A stretch of DNA of 64,000 nucleotides from Sphingomonas sp. EC-HK361 (GCF_902498785.1 NZ_LR701494.1:1193105-1257104); one strand, 5' to 3'; positions 9,069 to 17,689 are shown, numbered from the stretch's first letter. A program made the numbers and translations. Notes: generated by a model from the sequence alone, not told the origin.

Positions 9069-9932
9069 ATGTTTCCCGTCATCGGCCTCGTCGTCCTGCT
9101 CGTCATGGTGTTCGGCGGATTCGCCATCACCGGCGGTGCGCTTGGCCCCGTCATGGAAGCCATCCCGCACGAGATGCTCATCATCGGCGGTGCCGCCGCC
9201 GGCGCGCTCATCATCGGCAATTCCGGCAAGGAACTGAAGGCGATGGGCGGCGGCCTGATGAAAGTGTTCAAGGGACCGAAATACAAGAAACAGGATTATC
9301 TCGACGTCATCTTCCTGGTGTCGAAGCTGATGAAGATGCTGCGCACCGAAGGCCCGATCGCGCTGGAGCCGCATGTCGAGGACCCGAAATCGTCCGCGAT
9401 CTTCGCCGAATATCCTCGCCTCGTTGCCGACCATACGCTGGTCAACCTGATCGCCGATACGCTGCGCCTCGTCGTCGTGTCGTCGGGCACGCTCGACGTC
9501 CACGCGGTCGAGGACGTGATGGACAATGCGATCAAGACGCATCACCACGAAGTCGAGGGGCCGCACACGACGCTCGCCAGCCTCGCCGACGCACTGCCCG
9601 CACTCGGCATCGTCGCCGCCGTATTGGGCGTGGTGAAGACGATGGGGTCGATCGACAAGCCGCCATCGATCCTTGGCGGGATGATCGGCTCCGCGCTCGT
9701 CGGCACCTTCATGGGCGTGCTGCTCGCCTATGGCATGGTCGCCCCGCTCGCCAGCCGGCTGAAGCAGGTAATCGATGCCGACGCCGCGATCTATCATGTG
9801 GTGAAGCAGATCATCATCGCGTCGCTCCACGGCCACCCGCAGCCGCTGGTCATCGAGGCCGCCCGCTCCGGCATCGCCCACAAGAACCAGCCGGGCTTCG
9901 CCGAAGTCTTTGACGGGCTGCGGGGGCGGTGA
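9069..9932 (+). CDS. motA: Flagellar motor stator protein MotA
   Basis: A 287-residue inner-membrane protein forming the proton channel with MotB. Four hydrophobic segments are visible: residues about 1-20, 30-50, the region with ALPALGIVAAVLGVVKTMGS, and the region with IGSALVGTFMGVLLAYGMVAPLA. The cytoplasmic loop carries charged residues that act on FliG. The proline-bearing PALGIVAAVLG segment is characteristic. Unusually, motB does not follow directly but after a 253-base repeat-filled gap. Confidence 0.95.
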   Translation: MFPVIGLVVLLVMVFGGFAITGGALGPVMEAIPHEMLIIGGAAAGALIIGNSGKELKAMGGGLMKVFKGPKYKKQDYLDVIFLVSKLMKMLRTEGPIALEPHVEDPKSSAIFAEYPRLVADHTLVNLIADTLRLVVVSSGTLDVHAVEDVMDNAIKTHHHEVEGPHTTLASLADALPALGIVAAVLGVVKTMGSIDKPPSILGGMIGSALVGTFMGVLLAYGMVAPLASRLKQVIDADAAIYHVVKQIIIASLHGHPQPLVIEAARSGIAHKNQPGFAEVFDGLRGR

Positions 9933-9942
9933 GCGTGATGTT

Positions 9943-10174
9943 GTTCACGCCGAGGCGCGGAGACGCGAAGATTTTGATTCACGCGGAGGCGCGGAGACGC
10001 GGAGATTCAGCGTCCGTTGCCCCCGTCTCGCGTCAGCGAGACATCCAGAGCCATCGGCGGCCGCGCGCTGAAGGGCCGCTGACGCGGCCGACCTCGCCGA
10101 ACGCACAACACCTCCGCGTCTCCGCGCCTCCGCGTGAACCTCTTCGCGCTAACGGCTTCGCGTCTTCGCGTGAG
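9943..10174. repeat. Composite inverted-repeat block between motA and motB
   Basis: A 27-base unit (beginning TTCACGCGGAGGCGCGGAGA) at 9978-10004 has a perfect reverse complement at 10112-10138. A variant unit lies at 9943-9971 in direct orientation and a shorter variant at 10157-10174 in inverse. Nested between them is a perfect 7-bp hairpin (GTCTCGC-GTCA-GCGAGAC, 10025-10042). The block fills almost the whole motA-motB gap and could fold into one large stem in RNA. Confidence 0.85.
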
Positions 10175-10185
10175 AGGCTCTACTA

Positions 10186-11091
10186 ATGGCCGCGCGCGCA
10201 CCGCACGGCAGTAACCAGCCGCCGAAGATCATCTACAAGAAAATCTATATCGAAGGGCATGGCGGTCATCATGGCGGCGCCTGGAAGGTCGCCTATGCCG
10301 ATTTCGTGACGGCGATGATGGCGTTCTTCCTGCTGCTCTGGCTGCTGGGCGCTACCACCGAGAAACAACGCAAGGGCATTGCCGATTACTTCGCGCCGAC
10401 GCTGATCGACACCCGGTCGCAGGGTGTCGGCGGCAGCGGGCTGCTGGGCGGCAATTCGGTGACCGAACAGGAAAAGCTTGGGCCGAAGGCTGGTAGTTCC
10501 ATCCTGCCGAGCATCACGCCGCCGCAGATCCAGTCCAGCGGCGGACCGCAGGCGGGCACCGGCGACAAGGGCTCGCTGCGCAATCCGGTGACGACGGCGG
10601 AGGACAACAAGAACTTCGCGACCATGCGATCGCGAATCGCATCGCGGATTCGCTCCAGCGCGGCGCTCGCCCGGCTTGCCCAGCACATCCGCTTCGTCCA
10701 GACTCGCGACGGCCTTCGGATCGATCTGGTCGACGATGCGGACTATTCGATGTTCGCGCTCGGCACGACGACGCTGGAAACGGACGCGTCGAACCTGATC
10801 GGGATGATCGCGGAATCGATCAAGGACATGCAGAACCCGATCATGATCCGCGGCCACACCGACAGCGTGCCTTACGGTGACCCGCGTGCCATGAACAACT
10901 GGATGCTCGCTTCCGGCCGCGCGGAGGCCACCAGGCGCCGGCTGGCGCAAGGCGGCCTCGCTGAAGCGCGCTTTTACCGCATCGAGGGCGTCGCAGACCG
11001 CGAACCGATGATCGCGAACAACCCGGAAGACCCGCGCAACCGCCGCGTCGCGATCACGCTGCTCTACCGCACCGGGCGTTTCGGCGAATGA
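10186..11091 (+). CDS. motB: Flagellar motor stator protein MotB
   Basis: A 301-residue stator subunit. A basic N-terminus is followed by one membrane helix (residues about 37-58) bearing WKVAYADFVTAMMAFFLLLW; Asp39 corresponds to the proton-binding aspartate of the family. The C-terminal OmpA-like peptidoglycan-binding domain includes IRGHTDSVPYG and NRRVAITLL. GAGG lies 8 bases before the ATG at 10186. The start falls directly after the repeat block, so the repeats form its 5' leader. Confidence 0.95.
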   Translation: MAARAPHGSNQPPKIIYKKIYIEGHGGHHGGAWKVAYADFVTAMMAFFLLLWLLGATTEKQRKGIADYFAPTLIDTRSQGVGGSGLLGGNSVTEQEKLGPKAGSSILPSITPPQIQSSGGPQAGTGDKGSLRNPVTTAEDNKNFATMRSRIASRIRSSAALARLAQHIRFVQTRDGLRIDLVDDADYSMFALGTTTLETDASNLIGMIAESIKDMQNPIMIRGHTDSVPYGDPRAMNNWMLASGRAEATRRRLAQGGLAEARFYRIEGVADREPMIANNPEDPRNRRVAITLLYRTGRFGE

Positions 11092-11168
11092 AGTGAGCGG
11101 ACCGCACTGATCGTATCGATCGGATTTCCGGCCTTTTCAGCGGTGCGCTGCCTCGCCTAGACAGGGGC

Positions 11169-13505
11169 ATGCGCCCTGTCCTTTTCGCCGCCGCGCTCTG
11201 CGCCTCCCCGCTCCTCGCCCAGACTGCGCCGCGCACCACCGATGCGGCAGACGACCCGATCGAGATCGTGGATCCCTTTATAGGGACGGGCGGCGAAGGC
11301 CACACCTTTCCCGGCGCGGTCGCACCGTTCGGCATGGTGCAGCTGTCGCCGGATACCGACACGAGCTGCACAATCCGCGATTGCTACGGCCACGCCGCCG
11401 GCTACCGCTACGACGATCCGACGATCCAGGGCTTCAGCCACACCCATTTCTCGGGCGCCGGCCATTCCGATCTCGGCGACGTGCTTGTTATGCCGGTTTC
11501 GGGCGATGCGGTCGCGATGGATCCGGGCACGCCGGACAAGCGCGGCTACCGGTCTCGCTTCTCGCACAAGAACGAGATCGCCCGCCCCGGCTATTACGCG
11601 GTGACGCTCGACGATCCCGGCGTTCGCGCGGAGATGACCGCGGGCACCCGCATCGGCGTCCACCGCTATACCTTCCCGGCGGGCAAGGCCGCGCACCTCG
11701 TGCTCGACCTGCGGTCGTCGCTCTACAATTATCCGGGCAAGACGTTGTGGTCGGGGCTGCGGCTGATGCCCGACGGCACGCTCACCGGCTTTCGCGAGAC
11801 GCGCGGCTGGGCGCCGGGGCGCAAGCTGTTCTTTGCGATGCGCTTCTCCGCGCCGCTCACCGACCACGCCTTCGTCAATCGCGAGACCGACATCGCCTAT
11901 AAGGGTTTCCAGGGGCCGGGCCGCGGGCGCGACGACAACCCGCAGCTGCTGGGCCGCGCGCTCGAAGCCCGGCTCGACTTCGGCACGCTCGCAAGACCGC
12001 TCGAGGTGCGCGTCGCGCTTTCCGGCGTGGACGAGGCCGGCGCGATCGCCAACCTCGATCACGAGGGCGGCGATTTCGATGCCGTGCGTGCACGCACCCG
12101 CGATGCGTGGGGCAAGGCGCTCGGCGCGGTGCGGTTCGAGGCGCCGGCGCCGATGCGCACCAGCCTCTACACCGCGCTCTACCACAGCCTGCTCGCGCCC
12201 AGCGTGTGGAGCGACAGCGACGGACGTTATCGCGGCCCCGACGATCAGGTCCATCTGGCGAAGGACTTCACCTTCCGCTCGACCTTTTCGCTCTGGGATA
12301 CCTTCCGCGCCGAGCATCCGCTGCTGACCCTGATCCAGCCGGAATCGACCACCAACGACGTCGTTCGCTCGCTCATCGCCAGCCAGCAGACGAGCCCTTA
12401 CGGTATCCTCCCCGTCTGGCAGTTTGCGGGGCGCGAGACGTGGACGATGATCGGCTACCACGCTGTTCCCGTCATCGCCGACGCGTATCTCAAAGGCATT
12501 CGCGGCTATGACGCGAACGCGGCGCTCGACGCGATGATCGCCAGCGCGACCTACGCGCCCTATGGCGGGCTCGGCGACTATATGGCGCGCGGCTATGTGC
12601 CGATCGACAAGGAGCCGGAGGCGGCGTCCAAGACGGTCGAATATGCCTATGACGACTGGACGATCGCGCGGATGGCGCGCGCGATGGGGCGGGGCGACGT
12701 CGCCGACCGCTTCGAAAAGCGCGCCGCGAACTGGCGCAACAGCTTCGACACCAGGACCGGCTTCGTCCGCGCGCGCCTGTCGAACGGCACCTTCCGCACC
12801 CCCTTCGATCCGACCGCGATCAACTACGGCTCGGATTATACCGAGGGCAATGCGTGGCAATATAGCTGGTTCATGCCGCAGGATCAGGCCGGGCTGATCC
12901 GCCTGCTCGGCGGCGACGCGAAAACCGTGTCAAAACTCGACGCGATGTTCGATTATGACAATTCGAAGCTCGATTACAGCCATGCCGAGGATATCGCCGG
13001 CCTGATCGGCCAGTATATCCACGGCAACGAGCCCAGCCACCATGTCGCCTATCTCTATGATTTCGCTGGCGCTCCCTGGCGTACGCAGGGACGGTTGAAG
13101 CAGATCGTGGACAGCCAGTACAAGCCAACCCCCGATGGCCTGTCGGGCAATGACGATTTGGGTCAGATGTCTGCCTGGCTCGTCTTTACCGGCCTGGGCT
13201 TCTACCCCGTCGCGCCGGGATCGAACCAGTATGTCATCGGCCGACCCTTCGCCTCACGCGCCGTGATGACGCTGCCCGGTGGCAAGCGCTTCACGGTGAC
13301 GGCGGAGGCGCTGTCCGACGCCAACCGCTATGTCGGCCGTGTGACGCTGAACGGCAAACCGCTGGAGCGAAGCTACATCACCGACGCTGAAATCCGGCGC
13401 GGCGGCGAGTTGCGCTTCACGATGCAGGCGCAACCCAATCGCCAATGGGCGGCGAACGAAAATGCACGCCCCTATTCAATGACCGGCGCCGTCAGCACGA
13501 AATAG
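11169..13505 (+). CDS. Secreted GH92 alpha-mannosidase
   Basis: A 778-residue glycoside hydrolase family 92 enzyme, a calcium-dependent exo-alpha-mannosidase. A signal peptide (MRPVLFAAALCASPLLAQ) is followed by the family N-terminus (VDPFIGTGGEGHTFPGAVAPFGMVQLSPDT). The C-terminal catalytic half carries WDTFRAEHPLLTLIQPE, EGNAWQYSWFMPQD, GNEPSHHVAYLYDFAG and GNDDLGQMSAWLVFTGLGFYP, which hold the usual acidic residues. No transporter, TonB receptor or other glycosidase lies beside it, so it stands alone between flagellar genes and a methyltransferase. The bond specificity cannot be told from sequence. Confidence 0.92.
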   Translation: MRPVLFAAALCASPLLAQTAPRTTDAADDPIEIVDPFIGTGGEGHTFPGAVAPFGMVQLSPDTDTSCTIRDCYGHAAGYRYDDPTIQGFSHTHFSGAGHSDLGDVLVMPVSGDAVAMDPGTPDKRGYRSRFSHKNEIARPGYYAVTLDDPGVRAEMTAGTRIGVHRYTFPAGKAAHLVLDLRSSLYNYPGKTLWSGLRLMPDGTLTGFRETRGWAPGRKLFFAMRFSAPLTDHAFVNRETDIAYKGFQGPGRGRDDNPQLLGRALEARLDFGTLARPLEVRVALSGVDEAGAIANLDHEGGDFDAVRARTRDAWGKALGAVRFEAPAPMRTSLYTALYHSLLAPSVWSDSDGRYRGPDDQVHLAKDFTFRSTFSLWDTFRAEHPLLTLIQPESTTNDVVRSLIASQQTSPYGILPVWQFAGRETWTMIGYHAVPVIADAYLKGIRGYDANAALDAMIASATYAPYGGLGDYMARGYVPIDKEPEAASKTVEYAYDDWTIARMARAMGRGDVADRFEKRAANWRNSFDTRTGFVRARLSNGTFRTPFDPTAINYGSDYTEGNAWQYSWFMPQDQAGLIRLLGGDAKTVSKLDAMFDYDNSKLDYSHAEDIAGLIGQYIHGNEPSHHVAYLYDFAGAPWRTQGRLKQIVDSQYKPTPDGLSGNDDLGQMSAWLVFTGLGFYPVAPGSNQYVIGRPFASRAVMTLPGGKRFTVTAEALSDANRYVGRVTLNGKPLERSYITDAEIRRGGELRFTMQAQPNRQWAANENARPYSMTGAVSTK

Positions 13506-13571
13506 ACGTGAACAGCCATCGCCAGCTCCCCCGGGGTGGCGATGGCATACCCCCGCTGCTATCGGGATGGC

Positions 13572-14825
13572 ATGCTGTCCGCCGACCTTTCCGATTTGCC
13601 GCTGTTCGGCGACCGCGCGGAAGACCCGTCGCCGGGGCGGCACGTCGATATCACCGGGCACCTCACGAATTTCGCCAATTTCGGGCAGCGGACGCTCGTC
13701 GAGCGCACCGAGTCCATCCCCTATTTCGTCAACGAATTCTGGACCGCCGGACAGCGCCAGTCCCATTCGTTACACGAGGTGAGCTACCGCGCCTGCTTCA
13801 AGGCGCAGTTGCCCGAATTCTTCATCCGGCTGCTGACCCAGCCCGGCGACACGGTGTTCGACCCCTTCATGGGGCGCGGGACGACCCCCATCCAGGCCGC
13901 GCTGATGGGCAGGCGGCCGGCGGGCAACGATATCAATCCGCTCTCCACGCTCCTGACCCGCCCCCGTCTCAACCCGCCATCTGTCGCGCAGGTCGCCGAG
14001 CGGCTCTCCAGCATCGATTGGGAAGATACGGGCGAGCAGCCGGACGAACTGCTGGCCTTCTACCACCCCGCCACCCTCGCCCGGCTGTCTGCACTCCAGG
14101 GATGGATCGCGCGCGAAGCACCCGTCGCCGATGCAAGTCCCGACCCGGTCGCGGACTGGATCCGGATGGTCGCGATAAACCGGCTTTCGGGCCATTCGCC
14201 GGGGTTCTTCTCGGGCCGGTCAATGCCCCCCAATCAGGCGGTTTCCGTCAAATCGCAGTTGCGGATCAACGAAAAGCTCGGCGTATCGCCGCCGCCCCGC
14301 GACGTGATCGCGATCATCCTCAAGAAAACGAGGACGCTGTTGGCGGACGGCGGGATGCCGGAGCATCCGCCGCACGCGCTCATGGTCGGGACGGCTGATC
14401 ACACGCCCGAGATTGCGGATGCCTCGATTGCGCTCGTCGTGACGTCGCCGCCCTTTCTCGACATCGTGCACTATGCCGCGGACAACTGGCTGCGCTGCTG
14501 GTTCGCAGGCATCGATGTCGGCGCGATCGATATCGCGATGCACCGGACCGAGGCAGCGTGGGAAGCGATGGTGAAGGGCGTCCTGCTCGAGCAGGCGCGC
14601 ATCCTGAAACCCGGCGGGCATGTCGCGTTCGAAGTCGGCGAGGTAAGGAACGGCAAGGTGCTGCTGGAGCGTCTCGTCTGGCAGGCGGCGGAAGACCTCC
14701 CGTTCGATCGGCTCGGCGTCATGGTGAACGCCCAGGTCTTCACGAAAACGGCTAATTGCTGGGGCGTGAGCAACGGGAAATCGGGCACCAACACCAATCG
14801 CATCGTCCTCCTGCGGCGGCGCTGA
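13572..14825 (+). CDS. Solitary amino-group DNA methyltransferase
   Basis: A 417-residue protein with S-adenosylmethionine motif I (FDPFMGRGTT, about residues 108-117) and, about 180 residues later, catalytic motif IV (TSPPF). TSPPF is common in N4-cytosine methylases but also occurs in N6-adenine ones. Motif order is I then IV, with the likely target-recognition segment between them. The ATG at 13572 was preferred over 13536 because the family-like sequence begins there. No restriction endonuclease is adjacent, so it is probably an orphan methylase. It ends 24 bases before the left att repeat of the integrated element. Confidence 0.8.
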   Translation: MLSADLSDLPLFGDRAEDPSPGRHVDITGHLTNFANFGQRTLVERTESIPYFVNEFWTAGQRQSHSLHEVSYRACFKAQLPEFFIRLLTQPGDTVFDPFMGRGTTPIQAALMGRRPAGNDINPLSTLLTRPRLNPPSVAQVAERLSSIDWEDTGEQPDELLAFYHPATLARLSALQGWIAREAPVADASPDPVADWIRMVAINRLSGHSPGFFSGRSMPPNQAVSVKSQLRINEKLGVSPPPRDVIAIILKKTRTLLADGGMPEHPPHALMVGTADHTPEIADASIALVVTSPPFLDIVHYAADNWLRCWFAGIDVGAIDIAMHRTEAAWEAMVKGVLLEQARILKPGGHVAFEVGEVRNGKVLLERLVWQAAEDLPFDRLGVMVNAQVFTKTANCWGVSNGKSGTNTNRIVLLRRR

Positions 14826-14848
14826 GATTTTGGCAGACACCTGAAATT

Positions 14849-14894
14849 CTGGCGCACCCGACAGGATTCGAACCTGTGGCCTCTGCCTTCGGAG
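14849..14894. other. attL: displaced 3' end of tRNA-Arg
   Basis: These 46 bases are identical to 25193-25238 and correspond to the 3' part of tRNA-Arg including the T arm, CCA and part of the anticodon stem. Identity stops abruptly after TTCGGAG. Because the intact tRNA with its 5' part is at the right end, this copy is the original chromosomal 3' end pushed aside by integration. Confidence 0.9.
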
Positions 14895-14975
14895 AACTCT
14901 CTCTGCGCCTGCGCGCACGGTTTTCTGCGGCATTTCACCGGCGTTTGTGGCGGAACAAGACCGGAAACGATCGAC

Positions 14976-14999
14976 GTAGCGGAGACAAAACGGGGACAG
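14976..14999 (+). promoter_or_regulatory. Putative integrase arm-type sites, left end
   Basis: GTAGCGGAGACA followed closely by CGGGGACAG lies about 80 bases inside attL. The same word (TAGCGGAGAC) occurs twice at 25134-25156 near attR, with an inverted TGTCTCC at 25169-25175. Short repeats near both ends of an element are typical arm-binding sites of tyrosine integrases. The role is inferred from position and repetition only. Confidence 0.45.
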
Positions 15000-15018
15000 G
15001 TTTAGCATGCTGGCCGCC

Positions 15019-16080
15019 CTATGCACGACGGTCTGCCGCGCGGCGCGCGCTTGCCAGATGGTCTGGAGAGTGATGGGCGTAAAGCTCCGTCGTTCTAGCT
15101 ACAGACTGCCCGAGCCACCCCCCAATCTCGAACATCGAAACTCCAGCCTGGGCCATCCACGTCCCGCACGTATGTCTAAGCGTGTGAGGCACGACGCCCG
15201 TATCAGCCAAACCGGCTCGCGTGCATGCTCGGCCGAAGCTCCCGCTCCTCGCGTCTCCGATGTCCGTGATCCTGTGACCGTTTCGATGCACGACATAGCC
15301 AAGATCGCTGCCGCGACGCCTAGCCAGCCTTAGGAACGTCATCAGCCGATCCGGGATCGGCAAGATCGGCCGCCCCTTACTCGTGCGTTTGCGACCAGGG
15401 GGATTGAAATTTATAATTCCGCGATCGAGGTCGATTTGTGGCCAGCGAAGCGACAAGATCGCCTCTTTACGTGCGCCGGTGTAAAGCGCGATCACCAGGA
15501 ACAGCGGCAGATAGAGACGCGTATCGGAGCGCGACCGCACAGCCGCATGAATGAGCTGCGCGGCTTCCGTTCGGGAAAGCCATCGGCCGCGTCCTTCCGG
15601 CTTGGAAGGCAGAAAAACGTGCGGCACTGCCGTCAGGCGTCCGTAACGCTGAGCGAAATGAAGCGATGCGCGGAGCGTTCCAAGTTCCTTGCGGATTGTC
15701 CCCGGACTCCGCTTTCGCTCTCGCGTGTAGGCTCGGCACGTCTCTTGCGTGATCGCGCTTACCATCGACGCTCCCCAAAATGGCAGCAGCGCGTCGATCG
15801 CATATGCAATCCGCTCGGGCGCCGCGGTCGTCGGAGCATGCTCAGCTCCATACAGCGCAAGCGCATCGGCTATTGGAAACTGTGAGGGATCACGAGGCCC
15901 TCGTGGGAGGTCGATCTTTCCGCGCTCGATAATGAACTCGGCGAGCCGCGCTTCAGCTTCTCCGCGATCATTCGTGCCTGTGCTACGCTGGCGCTTGTTG
16001 CCGGCGTCATACCATTGGATGTAGAAGACGCCGCGCTTGCGCAGGAATTTGAGACCGGGGCCATTATTGGGGCGGGGCAT
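15019..16080 (-). CDS. int: Tyrosine-recombinase integrase
   Basis: A 353-residue site-specific recombinase. The N-terminal half includes a short arm-binding region and a SAM-like core-binding domain (about residues 70-155). The catalytic domain shows Arg204 (TGARKEAIL), a lysine near 232-235, His299-x-x-Arg302 (HTLRH), Trp322 (GGWLGQS) and the nucleophile Tyr334 (ELYAHH). GGAAGG lies 8 bases before the ATG at 16080. The gene sits 125 bases inside attL, the expected place. It is overlapped by the upstream HTH gene in another frame, so translation is likely coupled. Confidence 0.94.
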   Translation of the reverse strand: MPRPNNGPGLKFLRKRGVFYIQWYDAGNKRQRSTGTNDRGEAEARLAEFIIERGKIDLPRGPRDPSQFPIADALALYGAEHAPTTAAPERIAYAIDALLPFWGASMVSAITQETCRAYTRERKRSPGTIRKELGTLRASLHFAQRYGRLTAVPHVFLPSKPEGRGRWLSRTEAAQLIHAAVRSRSDTRLYLPLFLVIALYTGARKEAILSLRWPQIDLDRGIINFNPPGRKRTSKGRPILPIPDRLMTFLRLARRRGSDLGYVVHRNGHRITDIGDARSGSFGRACTRAGLADTGVVPHTLRHTCGTWMAQAGVSMFEIGGWLGQSVARTTELYAHHSPDHLASARRAADRRA

Positions 16081-16367
16081 AACGTCACCTTCCGATCCTG
16101 AATGAACCTATCGACATCGCCGCGTTGAAACATCCACGTTTTGCCGATCTTCACCGCCGTGAGACCCTGCGACCGCATCGATCGAAGCGTTCTTGGCGAA
16201 GGTAATCCGTAGGCAACGGCAACCTGCTCAGCTGTCATCAACGGCTCGATCACAGGCACCTCCAAGATGTCTTCTCGCTGTTCGACGCACCCCCACACCC
16301 CCACTCTCGCATGTCGGGAGCGATGCTTCCTTTTGGGAAGGGGTCGCTCATCATCATGAGCCGACAC
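15870..16367 (-). CDS. Excisionase/AlpA-like HTH protein with unusual overlapping tail
   Basis: Of 165 residues, the middle (about 42-92) is a winged HTH of the excisionase type (MTAEQVAVAYGLPSPRTLRSMRSQG, then KTWMFQRGDVDRFI). Such proteins regulate or assist integrases. Past the domain the frame stays open for 210 bases inside the integrase gene, giving a serine-rich tail with no recognisable feature. The tail may be a genuine overlap, or the protein may end earlier in related elements. The start could be ATG 16367 or the internal ATG before TAEQV. It overlaps the upstream gene by 14 bases. Confidence 0.7.
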   Translation of the reverse strand: MSAHDDERPLPKRKHRSRHARVGVWGCVEQREDILEVPVIEPLMTAEQVAVAYGLPSPRTLRSMRSQGLTAVKIGKTWMFQRGDVDRFIQDRKVTLCPAPIMAPVSNSCASAASSTSNGMTPATSASVAQARMIAEKLKRGSPSSLSSAERSTSHEGLVIPHSFQ

Positions 16368-16863
16368 CGATTGAACGCGCCTCTATGAGAACCCTCATTT
16401 TCGCAAAAAGCCCACGCGCGACGAGCGCGACAGGAAGAACGATCATCACCCCGTCCTCTTCGCGATCTCCCGGCTGCCAAGGCCGAAGAATGTCGCCCGG
16501 CGTGCGCACCAAATTGAAGGTCATTTTCCCGTTGCCGCCGCTTGCAGGCGGTGCCGCAAAATGCTTCCCGTTGAAGACTTCGAGAAAGTCCCCCTCGATC
16601 GAGTCATATTCTGCGATCGCGTTGTCAGCGATCGCGCTGCCGATGCTTGGCGGCACTTTCATCGTAAAGGCCAGCAACCCTACCAAATCTGCGTGCAGCA
16701 GCTGGATCGCCGAAAACCGGCGCCGGCCATCGACGTGCACCGGTTTGATGTGACCGTGCTTCACCCAGCTCTTCGCCACTTCGATGTGCAAAGGCTCTCG
16801 CGTCAAGGTGACGAGGTCGTCGATGCCGAAGATTGGATCGCGCAGTAACGCGTTGGGGTCCAT
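16354..16863 (-). CDS. Putative MerR-like DNA-binding regulator of the element
   Basis: A 169-residue protein starting MDPNALLRD at 16863; the longer frame to 17328 is a shadow of the neighbouring gene. Residues about 12-60 (IDDLVTLTREPLHIEVAKSWVKHGHIKPVHVDGRRRFSAIQLL) read like a MerR-type winged helix. The C-terminal part is not recognised. It is first in a three-gene run ending with integrase. A perfect palindrome lies 40 bases upstream, a possible operator. The regulatory role is inferred. Confidence 0.6.
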   Translation of the reverse strand: MDPNALLRDPIFGIDDLVTLTREPLHIEVAKSWVKHGHIKPVHVDGRRRFSAIQLLHADLVGLLAFTMKVPPSIGSAIADNAIAEYDSIEGDFLEVFNGKHFAAPPASGGNGKMTFNLVRTPGDILRPWQPGDREEDGVMIVLPVALVARGLFAKMRVLIEARSIGVGS

Positions 16864-16903
16864 GATAAAACTCGCACAGGGAAACCGTTCCCCGTATCCT
16901 ATG

Positions 16904-16919
16904 GGGGAAGGACTTCCCC
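16904..16919. promoter_or_regulatory. Palindromic operator candidate upstream of the regulator-integrase run
   Basis: GGGGAAGGACTTCCCC has perfect 7-bp arms around a GA centre. A related half site, GTTCCCC, lies 10 bases closer to the gene at 16887-16893. The position just upstream of the start at 16863 fits a repressor site controlling the regulator and integrase genes. No -10/-35 assignment is firm. Confidence 0.5.
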
Positions 16920-16976
16920 GCGTCAAGTGGGTCGAAACATACCGCCCATATGCCTTCATAGCCGAGTGGATTTCGA

Positions 16977-17621
16977 TCACGCCGCCAGCCCCTCGATATC
17001 CCGCGCGACGACCTCGATCCGCGCGGCCGGGTCCGTTTCCATCATCACGCCCACCTTCTCCGCCAGTTCGGTAAGTGAAGCCGGCCGCGCTGCCAGCATC
17101 CGCTCGCGCGCCGCATCGAAGCGCTCGTATGCGGCGTCGTTCTCGCGATCGGCGACGGACAGGCCGCTGGCGACATCGGCCGCGCGGCACGCATCCTGCC
17201 ATGCCTCGATCTTGGCAGCGTCGCGCTCGATCAGGTCGCGCTTCCAATCGATGATCGGGGCCACGATGCGCTCTGCCATCCTCGCGCGCAGCTCGGGGCC
17301 GCTCAGATCGGCGCACTCGGTCGGCCAACAGACACCGTGATTTAGCCAGCCCGGCTTTGCGGGGGCGGTCGCGTCATACCGCTGCGCGGCCTCGTCATAG
17401 CGGTCGAAAGCGGCGTCAGAGGCCATTTCTGCCGCGCGGTAGGCTTGCAGTGCTTCCTGCCATTCCGACCGCTCCAACGCGGCCGGGAGAGGCGCGGCGG
17501 CCACAGCAAGGCTGGCACCAAGCGCGACGACGACGGCGCGCCTGGTAGCGGTGAAATGCCCGAACTTTCCGGATGACGGTTCAATCTCGCGCACGCTATG
17601 CGCGCACTCAGCCTGTTGCAT
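16977..17621 (-). CDS. Hypothetical exported helical protein of the element
   Basis: Starting at MQQAEC (17621) the protein has 214 residues. An Arg-Arg pair precedes a hydrophobic stretch (TRRAVVVALGASLAVAAAPLPAAL, residues about 28-51), resembling a Tat or Sec signal. The rest is charged and helical with the repeated themes YRAAEMASDAAFDRYDEAAQRY and CRAADVASGLSVADRENDAAYERFD, suggesting an internal duplication. Two cysteines flank the central GVCWPTECADL. No family function is recognised. It is divergent from the RHH gene at 17707 across a 85-base promoter region. Confidence 0.6.
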   Translation of the reverse strand: MQQAECAHSVREIEPSSGKFGHFTATRRAVVVALGASLAVAAAPLPAALERSEWQEALQAYRAAEMASDAAFDRYDEAAQRYDATAPAKPGWLNHGVCWPTECADLSGPELRARMAERIVAPIIDWKRDLIERDAAKIEAWQDACRAADVASGLSVADRENDAAYERFDAARERMLAARPASLTELAEKVGVMMETDPAARIEVVARDIEGLAA

Positions 17622-17689
17622 GGACTCAGCCTCCTGCGATGGGTCAGAGCCGGGGAAAGGGTGCAACCTTGCCTCGGCTCGCTTTTGAT

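Noticed and set aside
9943-10174. CRISPR-like array between motA and motB
   Set aside because: The units are in both orientations, unequal in spacing and few; they form inverted repeats, not an array.
14849-14894. Second tRNA-Arg gene
   Set aside because: Only the 3' portion is present; the D arm and 5' acceptor strand are missing, so it is an att remnant.
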